Shown: one piece after another, positions 33,804-46,665 of the stretch
Layout: every line of letters begins with the position of its first letter
Position numbering within the stretch: the first letter of the stretch is position 1
DNA from: Siderastrea radians
Lineage: Eukaryota > Cnidaria > Anthozoa > Scleractinia > Rhizangiidae
Direction: 5' to 3'
Assembly: GCA_964017195.1 (NCBI GenBank)
Contig: OZ024897.1
Coordinates: 4,078,909-4,142,908 of the forward strand
DNA: 64,000 nt
The notes under the pieces: generated by a model
What the model was told of the DNA's origin: nothing
What the model saw: the letters and a program-made list of their open reading frames with translations, nothing else
Databases searched by the model: none
Program-made: the position numbers and the translations under genes

Positions 33804-34145
33804 CAAAAGACAAGGATAACATGAGAAAGTTCAAGCACGTTACTCTTCTTCTTATTGATCTGCATTGGCTCCCCATCAAGCAACTCATTGTCTTCAAAAT
33901 TTTGGTCACTACATACAAGGTGCTCAATGGTCTCGCACCGGGTTGTATTACCGACCTACTCAAGAGATATTCTTTACGATTCTCTAATCAGATCTTACTA
34001 AAAGCACAACTCTATCTCCTATGGAGAACGTGCCTTCAGCGTTGCTGCGCCGACTGTGAAATTCCGTTCCTCATGAAATCGGAACTGCTGAAAACTTAAA
34101 CCAATTTAAATATAAACTGAAAACCCATTTGTTTCATATCGCTAA
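33804..34145 (+). mobile_element. LINE reverse-transcriptase 3' remnant, intron 4 of copy B
   Basis: Orthologue of 5884-6275. LHWLPIKQLIVFKIL and YKVLNGLAPGC are readable, followed by the same type of frame break. Confidence 0.85.
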
Positions 34146-36951
34146 TTTTTAACCTTCTGAAGACTTTGATAATGCACTTTTTTTAATCTTTGTTATTTTT
34201 TATTATTTTTTAAAATTATTGTCACCACAACACTTATCGATTTCTAACGAGGTTTTTCATTTCATTTTTAATCATGTTATAGTCTATATTTCTTGTTAAG
34301 CGCTTTAGAGCATTGGTATAAATCGCTCTAGAAAGAACAAATTAGTACTAGTATTATTAACCTTGACATCAGAAATCTCAAGCTGAAGACGGGTATACCA
34401 TGGAATTTTATTCAGCTTTCTTTGGTCTGACTGGTGGTGATTTTATCAGGGGTTTTAATACTGCATATAAAAAAGAGAGAAAGGCTGTCAGTTTCTCAGC
34501 GAAGAGGGATTATAAGCCTGATACCCAAAGATGATGCCGAGTTAAATGATCTTCAAAATATCTCAGGAAATTAGTGTTTACTCCGTCAGTAAACTCCTTT
34601 CTTGCGCGAATTTGCATCGATGTTTTATGACAGTGGGCTACATGGAGATTCAGACCTGCCGTGATTCGCCCGTAGTTATAAAATAATCATGGGTTGCACA
34701 AGAAAAGAGTTTACAAAAGAAAGACCAGCTTCTTGATAAATAAAAGCCCGCCTGTGATTTTGGTACGTCATCCTAGAAACTAAATCACGATTTAAAAGAC
34801 CGGGTGTGCTCTCTGTGGCTACAACGTAAAAAAGCATAGAAGTAGCATATAACCACAAGTATCACATTCGGCAGCCACCATGTGTGGACATTTCACTTTT
34901 AATAAGGTTTTCTTGGATATGTGAGGTGTGGCGGCCATTTGATACGTAATGAGGTTCTGGCCTATTAAAATTTGTTGTTAACTTTTTGTGGACAACAGGT
35001 GTCTGTTATTTATGGGAATGTCTCTCAGTTACCTTGTTTGTTTTTGTTTGTTATGTTTTTTTTGTTTGTTTGTTTTTTTTTTTTACAGAAACCTTGCGGT
35101 CAAAACAAAGGCCACACGTGGATACTTCAGGGACAGGTCTGACAACCATTTGAGCTTTAATTTTTGGAATTTATGTTGCGGTGCTATAGTTCTGTAGTTT
35201 CCAACGAGCGTTGTTTAAGATATTTTGTTTTACCCCATCCCACCTACTCCAGGTTTAAAAAGAAGTGACACAGGTATTTATTAAATAGAGATAGCTTTCC
35301 TAGGGACAGACATTTTGCTTAGGGGAAGAAGAAATGTTAAAAAAGTAAGAAAATTCAATATGGGCGCCCGATGTTTATTGAGTCATGCAGTACATGGGTC
35401 GTTTCTTGATAATTTTGTCAAGGTTTACTGATGTTTACTTGAAGACATAGCTCAGCTTTAGGAATTAAATCAGACTCTTCAACTCAATAAAGAACACAAA
35501 AGGAATGCGGAAAACTTGAAAACAATATTGTAGTATTTGTATGTAAAACCTTCCTTGCAAAACAAGAGAGAAATAGTTACTAAATAATCAGACATTCACT
35601 TTTTCTTTTTCTAACTTAGGTGCCAGTGAACTTAAGTTCTCATCCAAATAATGTGGTTTTAGCAATGAAGCTTCCATACATTAAAGGGGTAGCCTCCAAA
35701 GAACTAGACAACTACAATGACAGCAACAAGGTAAGATGTTAGTTTTTTGCAAGAGAATAAAGGTGGAAAATCTAAAGGGGCTCCGTCGCCTATTTTTAGG
35801 AATTAATTTAAAAAGCTGAAAGAAAATCTTACTATTAGAAGAAAGCCCCAAAATACCGGGTCAGTTTCGGTTACAATTAATTGTTTTCCCAGTGTGTTTG
35901 ACTGCTGATCGGTAGGACGGATTACAACTTGAAAGCATTACGGTAATGCTTTTGTTTCTAATAATAAATATCATTTTAGTAGCTATTTTAGTCAAGATGA
36001 TTTAGAATGCATCGTATATTTAAGGGATTCGTTAATGATGCCTCCAGTTTCTTGCAGGCGTTAACTAGGAATCAAACGTTCAATCATATACGTTTTTTTC
36101 CTTCTTAGGACGAAATTGCACTCGTTTATGACGCCGTTCAAGTTATTAATCTGGCGCTAAATACAGAACCGTGCTTATCCATGAAGGGGTCTAACATTGA
36201 TTCAAAAGATAGGGATGCGATGTTATCTTGCTTGAGAAAGGTAAACAGTTTGCGTGAAATTTTTATTTAGGTTGTTAGCTTGTTACATTAATTGTGTGTT
36301 CTTTTCTTGTTTTCCTTTTTCTTTTTTTCAGATTAGTCTAAATGGTTTGACAGGAACTGTCCAGTTTACTAAACATGGAAATCGAAGAACAATTGCACTG
36401 CAAATTTTAAACCTCCGGAACAACTCCTTTGTAAAAGTAAGAACATTTATGTAATGTTTTGGAAAGTTCCAGTAAATTAAGACATTTTTGTGCGACATAC
36501 CCTTTGTTCTGTTTGTTGTTATATGTTTGTTCCCTTAGACAGGTACGTGGAATACAACTCGCGGTATCATTATGTTTGAAAACATCGCACCTAACGTCCA
36601 GACCTCAAACCCCGGAGGAACGTTGGCAGGAAGAAAGTTAAAAGTCGTCGTTGTTGAGGTAATAAGGGCATAAGGGTAGAAACCAGGTTCTGAAAAATGT
36701 AAAGGTCGTAAATTTCCATTTTAAATCCAAAAAAAAAAACATTTTCATCATCGCATCATCATTACAGCAGTCATTCGTTATCATCTGCCATCATTACATT
36801 AATTTTGTCATCACCATGTATCATCGGTGTCGTCATCACTACCATCACTAATGTCACATGATTATAATCTTATCACCGTCATCATTCTAATTAACTTAAA
36901 TCGTTGACAAAAGTTCATCTTATTTGTTTGTTTGTTCACTTTATTTTGTTG

Positions 36952-37465
36952 TAGCCTGCGAGCAGGCTCTCTATTCGGGGGGCAACGCAACGTGAATTAT
37001 TTTCTTACGTGAATTATTTTCTTCGAGAGCGCCGAAGGCGCGAGTTTCGGCGAGCGAAGCGAGTCGCTGGGCGAGCGAAGCGAGCCCGCGGTGAAAATTG
37101 AGAGCCCTGCACGTATCCCATTGAATTTTGAATCCGGCGCGTTCGTCCACGAACGCAGCACTCTGATTGGTCAAAAACTTCCACGTGCATCTTTCTGTCA
37201 TGTTTGTTTATATTTTTCTCGTTCCCTATTGGCTAGTTATTTGACACCGGAAGCGTGGCGAGTTGTCAACAAGTTGTCACATTTCGAGGGGCCGGAATTG
37301 AAATTCAATGACTCACGTGCAGGCTCTCGTTTTTCACCGCGGGCTCGCTTCGCTCGCCTTCACTTCGTTCGCCGAAACTCGCGCCTTCGGCGCTCTCAAA
37401 GAAAATAATTCTCAAAGAAAATAATTCACGTTGCCCCCCCGAATAGAGAGCCTGCTCGCAGGCTA
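36952..37465. mobile_element. Mutator-like MITE in intron 9 of copy B (copy-B-specific)
   Basis: Long terminal inverted repeats start TAGCCTGCGAGCAGGCTCTC and continue with AACGTGAATTATTTTCTT and GCGCCGAAGGCGCGAGTTTC blocks mirrored at the other end. Exact 9-bp flanks ATTTTGTTG occur at 36943-36951 and 37466-37474, and the single-copy empty site is in copy A near 9007-9015. Its right end lies only 30 bp before exon 10, close to the acceptor tract. Confidence 0.92.
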
Positions 37466-39290
37466 ATTTTGTTGTTTTTTTCTTCACCTAACCAGACTGC
37501 ACCTTTTATTATGAAGAAGAAACAGGATAACGGCACTATTACATCTGAAGGTTATTGCATTGATCTGCTAAATGAACTGGCGCGAGTTCTCAAGTTTACA
37601 TATGAGATATATTACTCCCCAGATGGATTGTTTGGCGGCGTATATGAAAATGGAACCTGGAATGGAATGATTGGCGAGTTAGTAAGCAAGGTTTGTAGTA
37701 CCGTTGGCTCTAGTTGTTATTTACCTGGAAGCAGGGAGGTTCGCGAAGAACGTGTGTGTTTTCTGATTTCTCCCTTCCTCTGCGCTTGCCAACTGGCAGT
37801 CTTAAAATCAGTGGTTTAAATGCCCAATCGCATCTTTAATTTCTCTAAACGCACGAAGACAATTCTTACCCAAGAAGTATTTTTCTACTTGAATTTTTTT
37901 TGTAATAGTGGCAGCTTCTAATGCAAAAACATTTCGGCTACGAAATATTTTCAGAAACGCGCCCTTTATTTTCGTCCTTTATCCATGGATTACACCCAGC
38001 TCCAACTCAGATGTACTTTTACAAAGAAATTAAAAGCAATCAGTTATTACAAAGTTTTTCCCTTCTTTCTTTTCCTTAAAGCGCGCTGACATCGGAGCTC
38101 CGTTGACCGTAACTGAAGCTCGGCAGAAAGTGGTGGATTTCACAATTCCTTTCATGTTCTACACCGAGGATATACTACTGAAGAAACAGTCATCCAAAGA
38201 AAAAACCGATCTACTACAGTTTTTGCATCCTTTTCACAATCAAGTTTGGTATTGCACCCTAGCTACATTGGTGATTGTCTCAATTTCAGTGTTCGTGGTA
38301 AATTATCTCAGTCCTTATGGAAACAAAGACGAGAATGGTCAAGGAACGTCTGAGGAATTCAGTTATTTTAACAGTTTATGGTTCACATTGGCCTGCATGC
38401 TGCAACAAGGCGGGGAAAACACACCTAGGAGCTTGTCAGGTACGACGGAGAGATGACGGATCGTTACAATTCTTGTGTCTAAGTTAGCCTCGACAGGCTT
38501 TTAAGGTGCATCTAAATCAGCCTCACTCTGAAAGCCTGGTGAAACAAGGCTTACCAGTCATTTTACCGGCTTATTTTCGTCGGAACAACTTGTAAATCTT
38601 GTTCTTACCTGACATTTACCAGGCTCTTGCTGCAACGGTAAGCACACCGACATAACAGCACTAAATACTTACATCGTCCACTGACCAACGTGAAAAGTTA
38701 AAACAGTTGAGTTAGTGATTTTCGGAGGTCGGTTAATTTAAATCCGGGTTCTTTCCTACACACAACACCTGTCGTTATCCAGCTGGAAGGGAAGGGGGTT
38801 ACGACAGGCTGAAGTTAAATCCAGACAGAAGAACACCAACTGACCTTGTTGGTAAATGCTAAACAAATGTAATGCTTAGTACCGTCAGATTGTTATTATC
38901 AGTGTGGGTAAACGTATTCGTGAGGTAATTTTCCAGTCTGTATTTTTCCAAACAAAAGCAATATTTTAAAATCTCTCCTGCAAACAAGCTTGAACAGTTT
39001 TTTAATTAACATTCTGTTGGTTGTTGAAGACATACGTAGTTGCTATTGACCAAGCTTGATGCTCAACTGCAGAGACATTGGTCTTTTAGTATGCATATTG
39101 TCCGAGATGAGTCGAAGTCGAGATCCACACGTGCACAAAGTAACAACCGTGCCATTTTGAAAGGTTAACGGGCGCACGCGGCCACTGTGGAGACATTCAG
39201 CCCTCTCCGGCATCCAGTCAAATGGCAGTATTTAATTCATTTGGACTGCGTGCGCAAACAAAGCAGAAAGACAATAATACGATTGATTAT

Positions 39291-39430
39291 ACAATGGACA
39301 GAGTAAAACGCGTGTTTTAATTGGTGCTTATTATACTTTATACAAGGGACAGAGTAAAACGCGTGTTTTGATTGGTGCTTATTATGCTTTATACAATGGA
39401 CAGAGTAAAACGGGCGTTTTCTTTGGTCTA
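39291..39430. repeat. 51-bp tandem repeat, about 2.7 units, intron 11 of copy B
   Basis: Units start at 39291, 39342 and 39393. One fewer full unit than copy A. Confidence 0.95.
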
Positions 39431-41367
39431 GCGGAGTTTCTGATTGAAGTGCAGACGCACGAATGAGGTCATGATCGGCAAAGTTCTGCCCGCACAAATC
39501 ATCACTAGAAAGATTTCTAAAATCATTCCTAATTCTGCGCGGGATAACCGATGCCGTACACGTTTACTCTGATAACCCGCAGAGGACACCACGTTTTGAC
39601 GTCATCCGTCTGTGCTTTAACAGAGTACACACGCTCGACTAAATGAAATCTATTTGTTAATTAAAATGTCCCTTCAACAACTTTCAGGTCGCATTCTCAC
39701 CGGATGCTACTGGTTTTGTATTCTTATCTGGGTCTCAACTTACACCGCCAACCTAGCCGCCTTTTTCACCGTAAAGAACGCGGAACGTCCCATCAATAAC
39801 CTTGAAGACCTCGCAAAGTCCACTTATGAAGTAGGAGTGTTAGCTTCGTCAGCTGTGGCTGAGGCATTCAAGAAAAGTCCACTTAAAACACAACAAAAAA
39901 TTTGGCACCAAATGAAAGCTGCCGGAACTTTCCCTCAAACTACATATCAAGCTGTTCAGTGGGTCAGAGAAAGAGAGAAATTTGCGTTTATTCACGACGG
40001 ACCAGAGCTCACCTTGCCAACCAACCGCCCTGCGATCTCACTACACGTAAATACCACAAATATTTAATGAATCATCATCATCATGATCATTTTTGTATTA
40101 TTAGAGTTAAATTAACCTAAGCCACATTTACATATCAAGATTTCTTAGACATTTCCTTGCTTGTTTTCACATCACTTTGTTGTAAAAAACTTGTCAAGGT
40201 GTTTGATTGCTTAGCATGTGTTGGCAGGAATTGTGCCTTAAGGAGAACGGATTGTTCCACGAGCAAAAAGCCAGCAAATCCAGTTAAAGGTCATGAAAAC
40301 CCATTTGTAGGAGTCTTGGGATTATCAATCATCCTCTCAAAAGGGAAAACAGTGATACTACATGTGTTTGTACTCCAACATTCCATTTCATAAACCCATT
40401 CAACCCCGCGAGCAAAACAAGTCAACCAATTGTAAATTTGGATGCCATCTGACTAATCAATAAAAAGTAAAGCTTCTGATCTGTACTGTCATCAAGAGTG
40501 ATTTGTTTGTTTGGCTATTTTTGTCTGTCTGTCCGTTTGTTTGTTTATTTTTCCCTTTTTGTAAATTTATCTGTTTGGTTTGATTCATTTGATTTCCCAA
40601 TTCTTTTAGTTGTTTTCTTTTCCACTTTGTACTTGGGTGTTAACAGGAACCTTGATAGCTTGGGTTGACGGAAAGCCCAGAATACAAATAGCCAGTGAGT
40701 TCTGGAAACGGGTGTTTTTTTGTTTAAAGTTCCAGGTCTTACCAATGCTAAAGGAATGTCATTCGCTCTACAAGCAAATGATCCTCACACTATGGACTTC
40801 ACATTGGCTATTTTACGACTTCACGAGAATCATTTCATTGACGCGATCAGACGTAAATGGTGGGAAACCTCAAACAGGTGCCCTGAAGAAGAGAAAACAA
40901 GTATGAAAATTACCTTGTCCAGTTTCAGCACACATTGTATGAGTCTAAAGCAGCTTAATGCCTTTCCATTCAGGCTTCCCCCATCCAAACACTCCTGTTC
41001 ATGGCATATCTGTTTCAGTACTTCCTAGTAGCTGTCTATATCATCTCTCCACACCTCCAACGGTCTCCCTCTTAATCTCTGTCCATTCTTGGGCCTACAC
41101 ACCATTGTTCTCAACCTTTTTCCTGCTGTCAGAGATAAGGGCGACATGGTCAGCCCACTTCTACTTATTCTTGACACCTGGGTGGTAACGTCCTGAAATC
41201 TTACTTCTCTCACTTATTGTAACAAACACAGTTTGAATTTACCTCACGAGGTCACCTCGTCCATGAGTAACCAACATCAACGAGATGGCCGTTAGTATAG
41301 GCTGCTTGATGAGTTTAAGTACAATTTTGCTTTGTTGTGTTTTTTGTGTGTGTTGTTTGGGGAGAAG

Positions 41368-42789
41368 TAGACTTTCTCAAACGTCCTTCGCTTCTCATTT
41401 CCGGTTCCGGTGGTAGGCCCTCACGCAAAGGACTTTTATCACTTGCTGCGCGCCAAATCTACAGGAGGAATTTTCCTCCTGTGGATCTTATCGAATCAGA
41501 AACAGTCTTACTGACGCCCCGTCAATCAAACTGGCTCACGCCACATGAAACGTGAGTACGTGACTGAGCTGTTTTGATCAAACTTTATCGAGAGACTTCT
41601 TTTGATCGCTCCGTGTTCACGGTCTATTATACATGGCCTGAATTCAACTGCAAAGCCGAGTATAGTGACTATAGGAATCAAGTCTTCATTGTTTTAGTTT
41701 TGCTTAAAAGAAAATCATTTGCGACGTGTCTCAAGTCGAGTCAGATTTTTCGCACAAATCCGTAGAAAACAATATTCAACTCGCCGGTAATTTTAAATCT
41801 TAGCTTATGCTTAAGCTCATACATAAAGTTTAAGGATATTTTAGTTTTCGCAAACCCAAAACCTAAATTTTCAGGAGCGAAAAAACAAACAAACGAACAA
41901 AAAAAAAACACTAGTCAAAGAGTGAGATTAGAAGCGTAGGACTCGGCTTAGCAAAAATCTACAAGATACGTAGTTTGTCGCTTGAAGTTGAAAAATTTGT
42001 TCACTTCTCATTTCCGATGGCGCTTCACGCTCTCGCGCTTTGAAAAAAAATTCCTGAGCTCGACCTGTGGGCAAGGCTAAATTTGTCGTATTTAAAATAA
42101 GTTTGCTCTGATCATCGTAACATTTATGCTTTATTCATTTACAGTTTCGATAGATTTTGTTGGAATCGCCGTGGAGTAAATAAAGCTCGTCGCTTCGATG
42201 TTGACACTTTTTCGGGTCGGGCCGTTGATTTGTTTTTCGTCTGACAGTTTAGTCAGACGCTTCACACACGTAGAACCAAGCTTTTCTCTTGTCTCTGACA
42301 AATTTTCCCTCAACTTAAAAACCCTCTTTGCGAGGGTTCGGTTTCGATCCGAGCAGTTTCGGCAAATATAATCTAGAAGCGATTCTCCGCTTGCGCTGCC
42401 AACACACCTCCGAGAAGAAGTTTCAAATTTAGAGAAGTCTTCGTCTTCTTCGAACCTGTCAATAATCTTCTCATTAGCGCAAGGTTGTCGACTAATTCAC
42501 TGCATTATTGCCAAATATTTTCGGCAACAGCAACATGAACAAACGTTTTGGTTGGAATACCTATAAACTTTCCGTTACGCGAAAAGTGTTTGACAGATCC
42601 GCCCACAAGACACACGACCGACACGGTACCAAAAATAGTTCCCGCCAAAATGACGTCACTTGATGCGATTTCCTGCAAGAGAAACAAGTCGAGCTCCCGC
42701 TCCCTCGCGCTCGGTTTTTTTGGGTTTCACGCTTCCGAAATCGCGCTTCCAAAAAAAAAACTTCTGAGCTCGACTTGTGGGCAAGTCTA
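41368..42789. mobile_element. 1.4-kb Mutator-like nonautonomous element, intron 13 of copy B
   Basis: Ends TAGACTT and AAGTCTA are flanked by GGGGAGAAG at 41359-41367 and 42790-42798, a 9-bp target duplication. An internal block near 42010-42085 (GAGCTCGACCTGTGGGCAAG) repeats the right terminus (GAGCTCGACTTGTGGGCAAG), so the right end may have been duplicated inward. No transposase frame was recognised. Absent from copy A. Confidence 0.8.
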
Positions 42790-42839
42790 GGGGAGAAGGT
42801 GTTGTTGTTGTTGCAAATACGATAATCTCATGACATTAA

Positions 42840-44900
42840 AGTGCACCTAACTCCTAAATTTTTTTTTCGGCTAAATAAATTCTGTTATCATCTGGAATAT
42901 TTCTTCGCAAAATTTTTTGTTTTGGTTAAATTCTCGATTTTCTGTGCCCTGTTAAATTCAACAAAGATTTGGTTTAAGTTCGAGTAAGAGGAGTCTGGAG
43001 CGAGCCGTAGCTATGACGTCAGATCAAGAACCAAGAATTCAACGCCGCTTAGTTTTTAGCTATGTTTCTCTGACTTTATTTGTTGATCGAAGCCTTCTGA
43101 CCTTCTAGCTAGTCAAGGTATGACTAAAATTCCAATGTTGTAATGCAAAGCAGATACTGAGACGAGCTACGCGGATTCTGCTGATTTGTAGATGAATTTT
43201 AGCTCTTAATGCGAGATAGATGCGGAACACGAAGACGACAGTACACCGACAAATGATGAAGAGTGTGCCTTCCTGGCCATATCTGCTAATAACCCGCTAA
43301 CCAACGAAGAATGTATGAATCGCTCAATGCAAAAAGGAAATAAAGGCAAACTAAGAACTGGAATAGCAAATTAAGCAACGAGTGGCCTTGGAGGGCCGCG
43401 AAGAAGCCAGTGAATGATGAGCTTCGCCTGTGAGTGTTTACATTTTATTTCGCACGTTCGGTCTTCACGTTTGGTCTTGTTTTTCCAGCTCTCCGCTTCT
43501 CGCATTTGAGATCTATATTCAAGCTGAGGAAATCTCTTATAGAAATGGAGATTTTAATAAAGCATTCCTTCCCTCATTTATTTATTTTACATAGACGTAA
43601 ATGTGGAAACTGCGATATTACTTACGTCTTGTCCATTTCTGTAAGCAGCATTAACGATAACAACAATTTATGACACCAAAGTGAATCAGGAAGACAGTTA
43701 TTTTCTAAAGGACATTGACGAGAATTATAAGCACGAGAGTTTGCTAGTATCGGTTCAACTAAGATTATCTTACCAATCGTTTTTCTCGCTTCAACGTGCA
43801 AGCAGTTTCCTCAGATCTACGCGCGAGCGGAAATGTACAAATTATGTAAATCAACCGGCCCTCGCTACTTGTAACTCGCGACTCGAGGCTTCGCCGCTCA
43901 TCGCTCGCACTTCGATCTTCTTGCGGCCTTTTTTCGCACAAAAGATGGTAATAAAAGAAGAAAGAGACTGCTTACAGTCTACTTCAACGGAGGATATAAA
44001 CAAGTGATCTCTGCACAGTAATGTTTTGTTATGCTCGAGTAATTTAATTTAAAATGACTCAAGATAAAAGTCTTATAGCGAGGCACGTTCATAGACCAGA
44101 ATGAGGAATAATGACAATGTTTTGTTATTGTGCAGAAAGCGCGTTCGGTTCGCTGAAGGAGGACTTTCTATAAATAAGGTCTAATTTTAAACCCTAGGCT
44201 ATTTTGGGCACCGCTTACATGTAATTATTAAGCGTTTACCGTGTGAGCCAACTTGAATAAGTCGCAAAGGTAATATTTCTCTGTCTACCTCGTATCGCGT
44301 AGAGGGCTCGACAAAAAATAGTTCATGTGGCAGGGTATTCTGTGGTCAATCGGCCGTTGAATCATTGGAAATACACAAAAAGAAAGCTATCGTTTGATCG
44401 GATACCTTCTTGTCCGACAACAAAGCTTTGCTTAAAATGCATCGAGCATAGTATCGAGTGCTTGGAAGGCTGCCGCATTGCTCGCTATTGCTTTACAAAA
44501 TCCACTCATTTCGTTTCTTCGCCTCCGGTCGTTCGTCGTCGAAAAATGACGTATTATGTAGTGACACGTCTTGTGATTCGTTTCTTTGGTTACTATGTCT
44601 CCGAGCAATACGAACGGTCAGCAGTTTTCTGTACGTCTCCGAGAGCTCAAGGGAAATATAGCTCCGATAGAGAGAGCGCGAGACTGCGACTCCTTGATTT
44701 GACGTCACAAGGCGTCTAGTCCCATGCCCTCACTGCTCGACCCTAAACCAAAATGGTGTCTGTTTTCGCCCGATTCTCCGTTCTTCAACCGCGCACAGAA
44801 AATCAGGGATTAAACCAAATCAAAAACTTTTTGTGACGAAATGTTCCAAATGATAACCGAATTTATTTGGTTGGGAAAAAATTTTGGGGTTAGGTGCACT
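42840..44900. mobile_element. 2.06-kb TTAA transposon with >100-bp inverted repeats, intron 13 of copy B
   Basis: Left end AGTGCACCTAACTCC and right end GGGGTTAGGTGCACT continue as inverted repeats for roughly 120 bp, through AAATAAATTC, GTTATCAT and GATTTTCTGTGC words. TTAA flanks both sides (42836-42839 and 44901-44904), and the copy A empty site is TTAA at 13065-13068. TTAA with an AGTG start fits Kolobok better than piggyBac. The interior has open frames (such as 44327-44719, +) without a recognised domain. Confidence 0.85.
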
Positions 44901-45889
44901 TTAAGTTCAGAGTATAATGGACCAAAACGGACGAAATTGTTGGTGTCCACTCTCCAATGGTACAAATGTTAAGTAACTTCATCATATGTATCTTTGCGTC
45001 CTACTTTATTCGGTAAATTTCCTAAGCCGAAACCACTTGAACAATAGTTGATTGTTCAACAACACTACCACGTTCTAAAACGAAATTTCAGTGTTGAGTT
45101 GAATAGGTGAGCAATGTTTAATAAATCTCTCTTTTGCTTTAATTTCAGTACTGTCTGGAAAGAGAATTGGTCTGATGAGTATGGCTGGTGTATATATTGT
45201 GATGGCTGTTGGGATGATTGTGGCATTCCTCACTCTGATCGTTGAGATTTACTGGAAGAGGAGAGGAAAGAAAAAGCTTTATTTGAACACAATTCGAAAG
45301 TATGAATATTTTTATTGACTTTAAAAAGATTACGAATACGTCCTGGCGATAACATGTTAATTACGCAGTCGCGTATAGACTCATATGTCAAAAATTGCTT
45401 TCCATTGATTGATTGATGGCTTCTCAAAAGCTTCCCATTGTTCCAAATTCTAAGTCGACCAGCTAATTCACATCTACCCATTGGGTACCTATTTTTCTTT
45501 GTAGTCACACGCTCGTAGCAAATTTGCTTTTTTAAGTGCGCTGAAGAAAAGGATGCCTGCAGAATTGCCTAATTACCTTTGACATATAAGCCGCTTACGT
45601 ATTACACATGATCGTTACATAACCATGACACAGAAACAGGACCCTAAACAAAATAACCATGTTGTGTTAGACCAAAATCTGGTTTTTATAATGATATCAA
45701 TTCTCGGCCTCGATCCTCGTGATTCTATGAATGGTAACTAATACATATACTATTACATTTATAGGTAACGTCGAGCACAGGCCCCTGTTCAGCTCACGCT
45801 GTCTCCAGTTTTCACAGCTATAAATGAACAGAAGTATTAGACTTAGTATTTTTCCTGGATACCTCACCATTAGTCGCTGTTTGCTTATA

Positions 45890-46440
45890 CACGTACGAGT
45901 ATCGAGTTACAGAGAGACAACTATGAGTGAAATGTCTTGCCCTAAGATACTATATGAAGGCAACGATCAAGATGCAGAAAGACAATTTTGGGCGAAATTC
46001 CTTACCTTAGGCTTCGACTTGATTGTAGTGTTCAAGGTGCAGAAAACAATGTGGACGAAATGCCTTGCAATACGATACGACACGAGGGGCATGATCAAGT
46101 TACAAAGAGACAACTTTAGGCAAAATGTCTTGCCATAAGATACGACACGGTGGGCAGTGATCAAGAAACAAAGAGACAACTTTGGGCGAAATGTCTTGCT
46201 TTAGGATACGACGCGAGGGAGGTTTTCAAAGTACTTGGGAAACAATGCGAGGCCAGATTAAGATGTGGAGAGACAACTAAGACAACGTCTCTTGCCTTAG
46301 GAAAAGGCACGATGGTAGTGGTCAAAGTAAAGAGAGACAAGTTTGCCAAAAAGCTCATTACCTTAGGATGCAAAACAAGGGCAGTGGCTAGGGTAGAGAG
46401 AGACAAATTTGGCATATTTAGCGGTAAACTCGAAAGTACA
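45890..46440. repeat. Degenerate ~65-bp tandem repeat, about 8 units, 3' of receptor copy B
   Basis: Same unit as 14225-14640 but with about two additional units near 45960-46090. It lies about 570 bp past the receptor stop. Confidence 0.85.
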
Positions 46441-46494
46441 TGCTCCTTTGGCCACCACACACATACTGTAACCTTTATTTTAATTTATTTAAAA

Positions 46495-46665
46495 TACTAA
46501 TTTACATAATATGAAAAATATAATAATGATGCTAAATACTTAATAATAGTAATGTACTTTCCTTTGTCTTAACTAAATTACAAATATAAGATGGTGCAAT
46601 ACCATAAATTGCTTCAAAAGATATACTTGTACCATGTAAATTTCACGACTTTTTGTCAATCCACC
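46495..46665 (-). mobile_element. Deleted LINE remnant, minus strand, copy B
   Basis: Counterpart of 14690-15075 with about 230 bp missing at about 46553. Only the part upstream of the YNLRSS block and the tail are left. Confidence 0.6.

Larger units (their letters stand above)
29359..45318 (+). pseudogene. Ionotropic glutamate receptor subunit, copy B (frameshifted)
   Basis: Exons match copy A one for one: 29359-29446, 30212-30346, 32230-32469, 33510-33715, 35089-35136, 35620-35730, 36109-36240, 36332-36436, 36539-36658, 37496-37690, 38082-38439, 39688-40046, 40730-40900, 45149-45318. All splice sites are intact. Exons 1-11 are fully open, with roughly 17 residue changes from copy A up to the break. 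Exon 12 lacks the four bases AGAC found in copy A at 11647-11650. The frame changes right after GPEL (residue 687). The shifted frame runs through exon 13 and stops at 45173-45175, losing the S2 end and M4. The unshifted exon 14 frame also ends early (stop 45316-45318) because of a one-base insertion. Recent pseudogene or truncated, possibly dominant-negative subunit; an assembly error at the deletion cannot be excluded. Confidence 0.85.

Noticed and set aside
44327..44719. 130-codon cysteine-containing gene
   Set aside because: It is inside the TTAA transposon and no domain or splice partner was recognised. It is kept only as part of that element.
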